In this document: positions 5,154-6,023 of the stretch, one piece after another | Layout of the letters: each line of letters begins with the position of its first letter | How positions within the stretch are numbered: position 1 is the first letter of the stretch | Source: Nitrospirota bacterium | GTDB taxonomy: Bacteria > Nitrospirota > Thermodesulfovibrionia > Thermodesulfovibrionales > JdFR-86 | Direction of reading: 5' to 3' | DNA: 6,023 nucleotides | NCBI GenBank assembly: GCA_030667205.1 | Contig: DAOUWH010000112.1 | Span: 1 to 6,023, forward strand | Notes under the pieces: generated by a model | The model's database searches: none | Told to the model about the DNA's origin: nothing | The model's input: the letters and a program-made list of their open reading frames with translations, nothing else | Made by a program: the position numbers and the translations under genes

Positions 5154-5633
5154 ATGCAGGTACTGGTTCTTTATCATTCTAGGGGAGGCAACACAAAGAA
5201 ACTTGCCGAGATAGTCGCCGAGGGCGTCAGCTCAACAGGAGTCACAGCCCTCCTGAAAAACACCGACGAGGTCACAAAGGACGACTTTCTCGAATCCGCG
5301 GGCGTCATCGCCGGCTCACCCGTATATTTCGGCGTTATGGCCGCAGAGCTTAAAAAGGTCTTCGACGATTTCATAAGCACCCGCAGGAAGATGGAAGACA
5401 AGATAGGCGCTGCCTTCGCAACCGGCGCCCACCCCACCGGGGGCAAAGAAACAACGATTATGTCGATCCTCCAGTGCATGCTGATTTACGGCATGATTAT
5501 CGTAGGCGACCCGATGAGCGCCTCGGGCCACTACGGCGTGGGATGCACCGGCATACCCGACGAAAGGGCATCAGACGAGGCTTTTAAACTCGGCGCCCGC
5601 GTGGCGGAGCTATGTAAGAGACTCGAAAAATAA
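5154..5633 (+). CDS. Flavodoxin-fold (WrbA-like) FMN protein, probable NAD(P)H:quinone oxidoreductase family
   Basis: This 159-residue cytoplasmic flavoprotein starts with strand MQVLVLYHS and the FMN-phosphate loop SRGGNTKKLAE (residues 9-19). GSPVYFGVMAAELKKVFDDF (54-73) matches the WrbA/flavodoxin-like region that contacts the flavin ring (compare GSPTRFGNM in WrbA). GAHPTGGKETTIMSIL (91-106) and ASGHYG (123-128) are also typical of WrbA relatives. At 159 residues it is shorter than WrbA (about 200), so it is better called a WrbA-like flavodoxin-family protein. WrbA enzymes reduce quinones by two electrons and protect against oxidative stress; that role here is inference. GGGAGGA ends about five bases before the ATG, a strong site. 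It is the last gene of the serS-to-ogt block. Confidence 0.88.
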   Translation: MQVLVLYHSRGGNTKKLAEIVAEGVSSTGVTALLKNTDEVTKDDFLESAGVIAGSPVYFGVMAAELKKVFDDFISTRRKMEDKIGAAFATGAHPTGGKETTIMSILQCMLIYGMIIVGDPMSASGHYGVGCTGIPDERASDEAFKLGARVAELCKRLEK

Positions 5634-5803
5634 ACCCCCGGTATCAGAGATTTTAAGATAAAATTTCATGCTAAAAAATTTTCGAGGATGCGCTTTTTAA
5701 TGCAGCAATAACCCCCATTAAAATACTTTTTCTCATCTACCCTTAAACTATCCATATCAGAACTTTTGCAAACGACAGTTATAAGGACTTCGCATGGGAG
5801 TTG

Positions 5804-5812
5804 TGCTATAAT
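5804..5812 (+). promoter_or_regulatory. Extended -10 promoter for the SEC-C protein gene
   Basis: TGCTATAAT (5804-5812) is a perfect TATAAT preceded by the TGn extension. No good -35 box is seen at 16-18 bases upstream, which is tolerable for extended -10 promoters. The start would be near 5819, leaving a leader of about 40 bases with GGGGAGG at 5847-5853. The rest of the 5634-5803 gap is AT-rich, with only weak hairpins. Confidence 0.5.
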
Positions 5813-5859
5813 AAAATCAAAAAATATCTAATATCTCATCTGCTTTGGGGAGGCGTAAA

Positions 5860-6023
5860 ATGGGATTCCTTAAAAACTTTCTTAATTCTCTCTCAGCGGA
5901 AGACAACATGCCCGGCGCCAAAAAATCGGGCAGGAACGACCCGTGCTGGTGCGGAAGCGGAAAGAAATACAAGAGTTGCCACCTCAAGAAAGACGAAGAG
6001 AGGCCGGGCACACCCCCCCTTAA
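5860..6023 (+). CDS. SEC-C motif protein, cut by the right edge
   Basis: The reading frame is open for 54 codons and runs off the window without a stop. Residues 24-41 (GRNDPCWCGSGKKYKSCH) form a clear SEC-C zinc-binding motif, with Cys29, Cys31, Cys40 and His41 as ligands. This motif occurs at the C-terminus of SecA, where it binds SecB and ribosomes, and in many small uncharacterised proteins. Here it lies near the N-terminus after a short helix-forming stretch (MGFLKNFLNSL), so this is not the tail of SecA. The codons after the motif (residues 42-54) are polar and proline-rich, so the protein may end soon or continue into another domain. GGGGAGG six bases before the ATG fixes the start. 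The motif is sure; the function is not. Confidence 0.8.
   Translation, partial: MGFLKNFLNSLSAEDNMPGAKKSGRNDPCWCGSGKKYKSCHLKKDEERPGTPPL

Noticed and set aside
5646..5725. Terminator after the flavodoxin-like gene
   Set aside because: Only AT-rich hairpins are present (a 9-bp stem with one G-T pair at 5647-5667, and TTAATG/CATTAA with a 14-base loop). Neither has a GC-rich stem followed directly by a T-run.

Overview
The window looks like chromosomal DNA of an environmental, Gram-negative-type bacterium. GC content is moderately high. AGG (Arg) and ATA (Ile) codons are frequent, G/C-ending codons are preferred, and Shine-Dalgarno sites are mostly GGAGG-like. A GTCATTGCGAGG-type palindromic repeat sits between two genes. 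Together with a CheX-type phosphatase fused to GspE/MshE-like N-terminal repeats, this fits lineages such as Desulfobacterota (former Deltaproteobacteria) or Nitrospirota. That placement is inference. No transposase, phage gene, CRISPR array, rRNA or tRNA was seen.

Layout. Left block, minus strand: an endonuclease III-family DNA glycosylase (849-1484), a small two-helix membrane protein (598-798) and a universal stress protein (52-471). A probable 3' end of a plus-strand gene (3-80) runs convergently into the stress-protein gene. A 158-bp divergent intergenic region (1485-1642) carries back-to-back promoter candidates. Middle block, plus strand: a stand-alone CheY-like receiver (1643-2008) followed by a CheX-type phosphatase with four tandem 29-residue N-terminal repeats (2046-2906). 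A 219-bp gap follows, holding the nested palindrome (2947-2998) and a weak promoter candidate. Right block, plus strand: serS (3126-4391), a small SH3/tudor-like protein (4420-4638), an O6-alkylguanine-DNA alkyltransferase (4649-5128) and a flavodoxin-fold protein (5154-5633). After another gap of about 226 bp, an SEC-C zinc-motif protein starts at 5860 and runs off the window.

How the genes fit together. The receiver and phosphatase form a natural signalling pair: CheX-type proteins dephosphorylate CheY-P, and the N-terminal repeats may tether or sense. No CheA, CheW or receptor gene is visible, so the kinase must lie elsewhere. Two DNA-base repair proteins (MagIII/Nth-like glycosylase and Ogt), a universal stress protein and a flavodoxin-fold protein suggest general maintenance and stress housekeeping, not a specialised island. 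The most unusual items are the 29-residue repeat-CheX fusion, the glycosylase that stops exactly where its fourth cluster cysteine is expected, the possibly leaderless small gene at 4420, and the three-stem palindrome at 2947-2998. I did not find convincing evidence of a wholly new multi-gene system.
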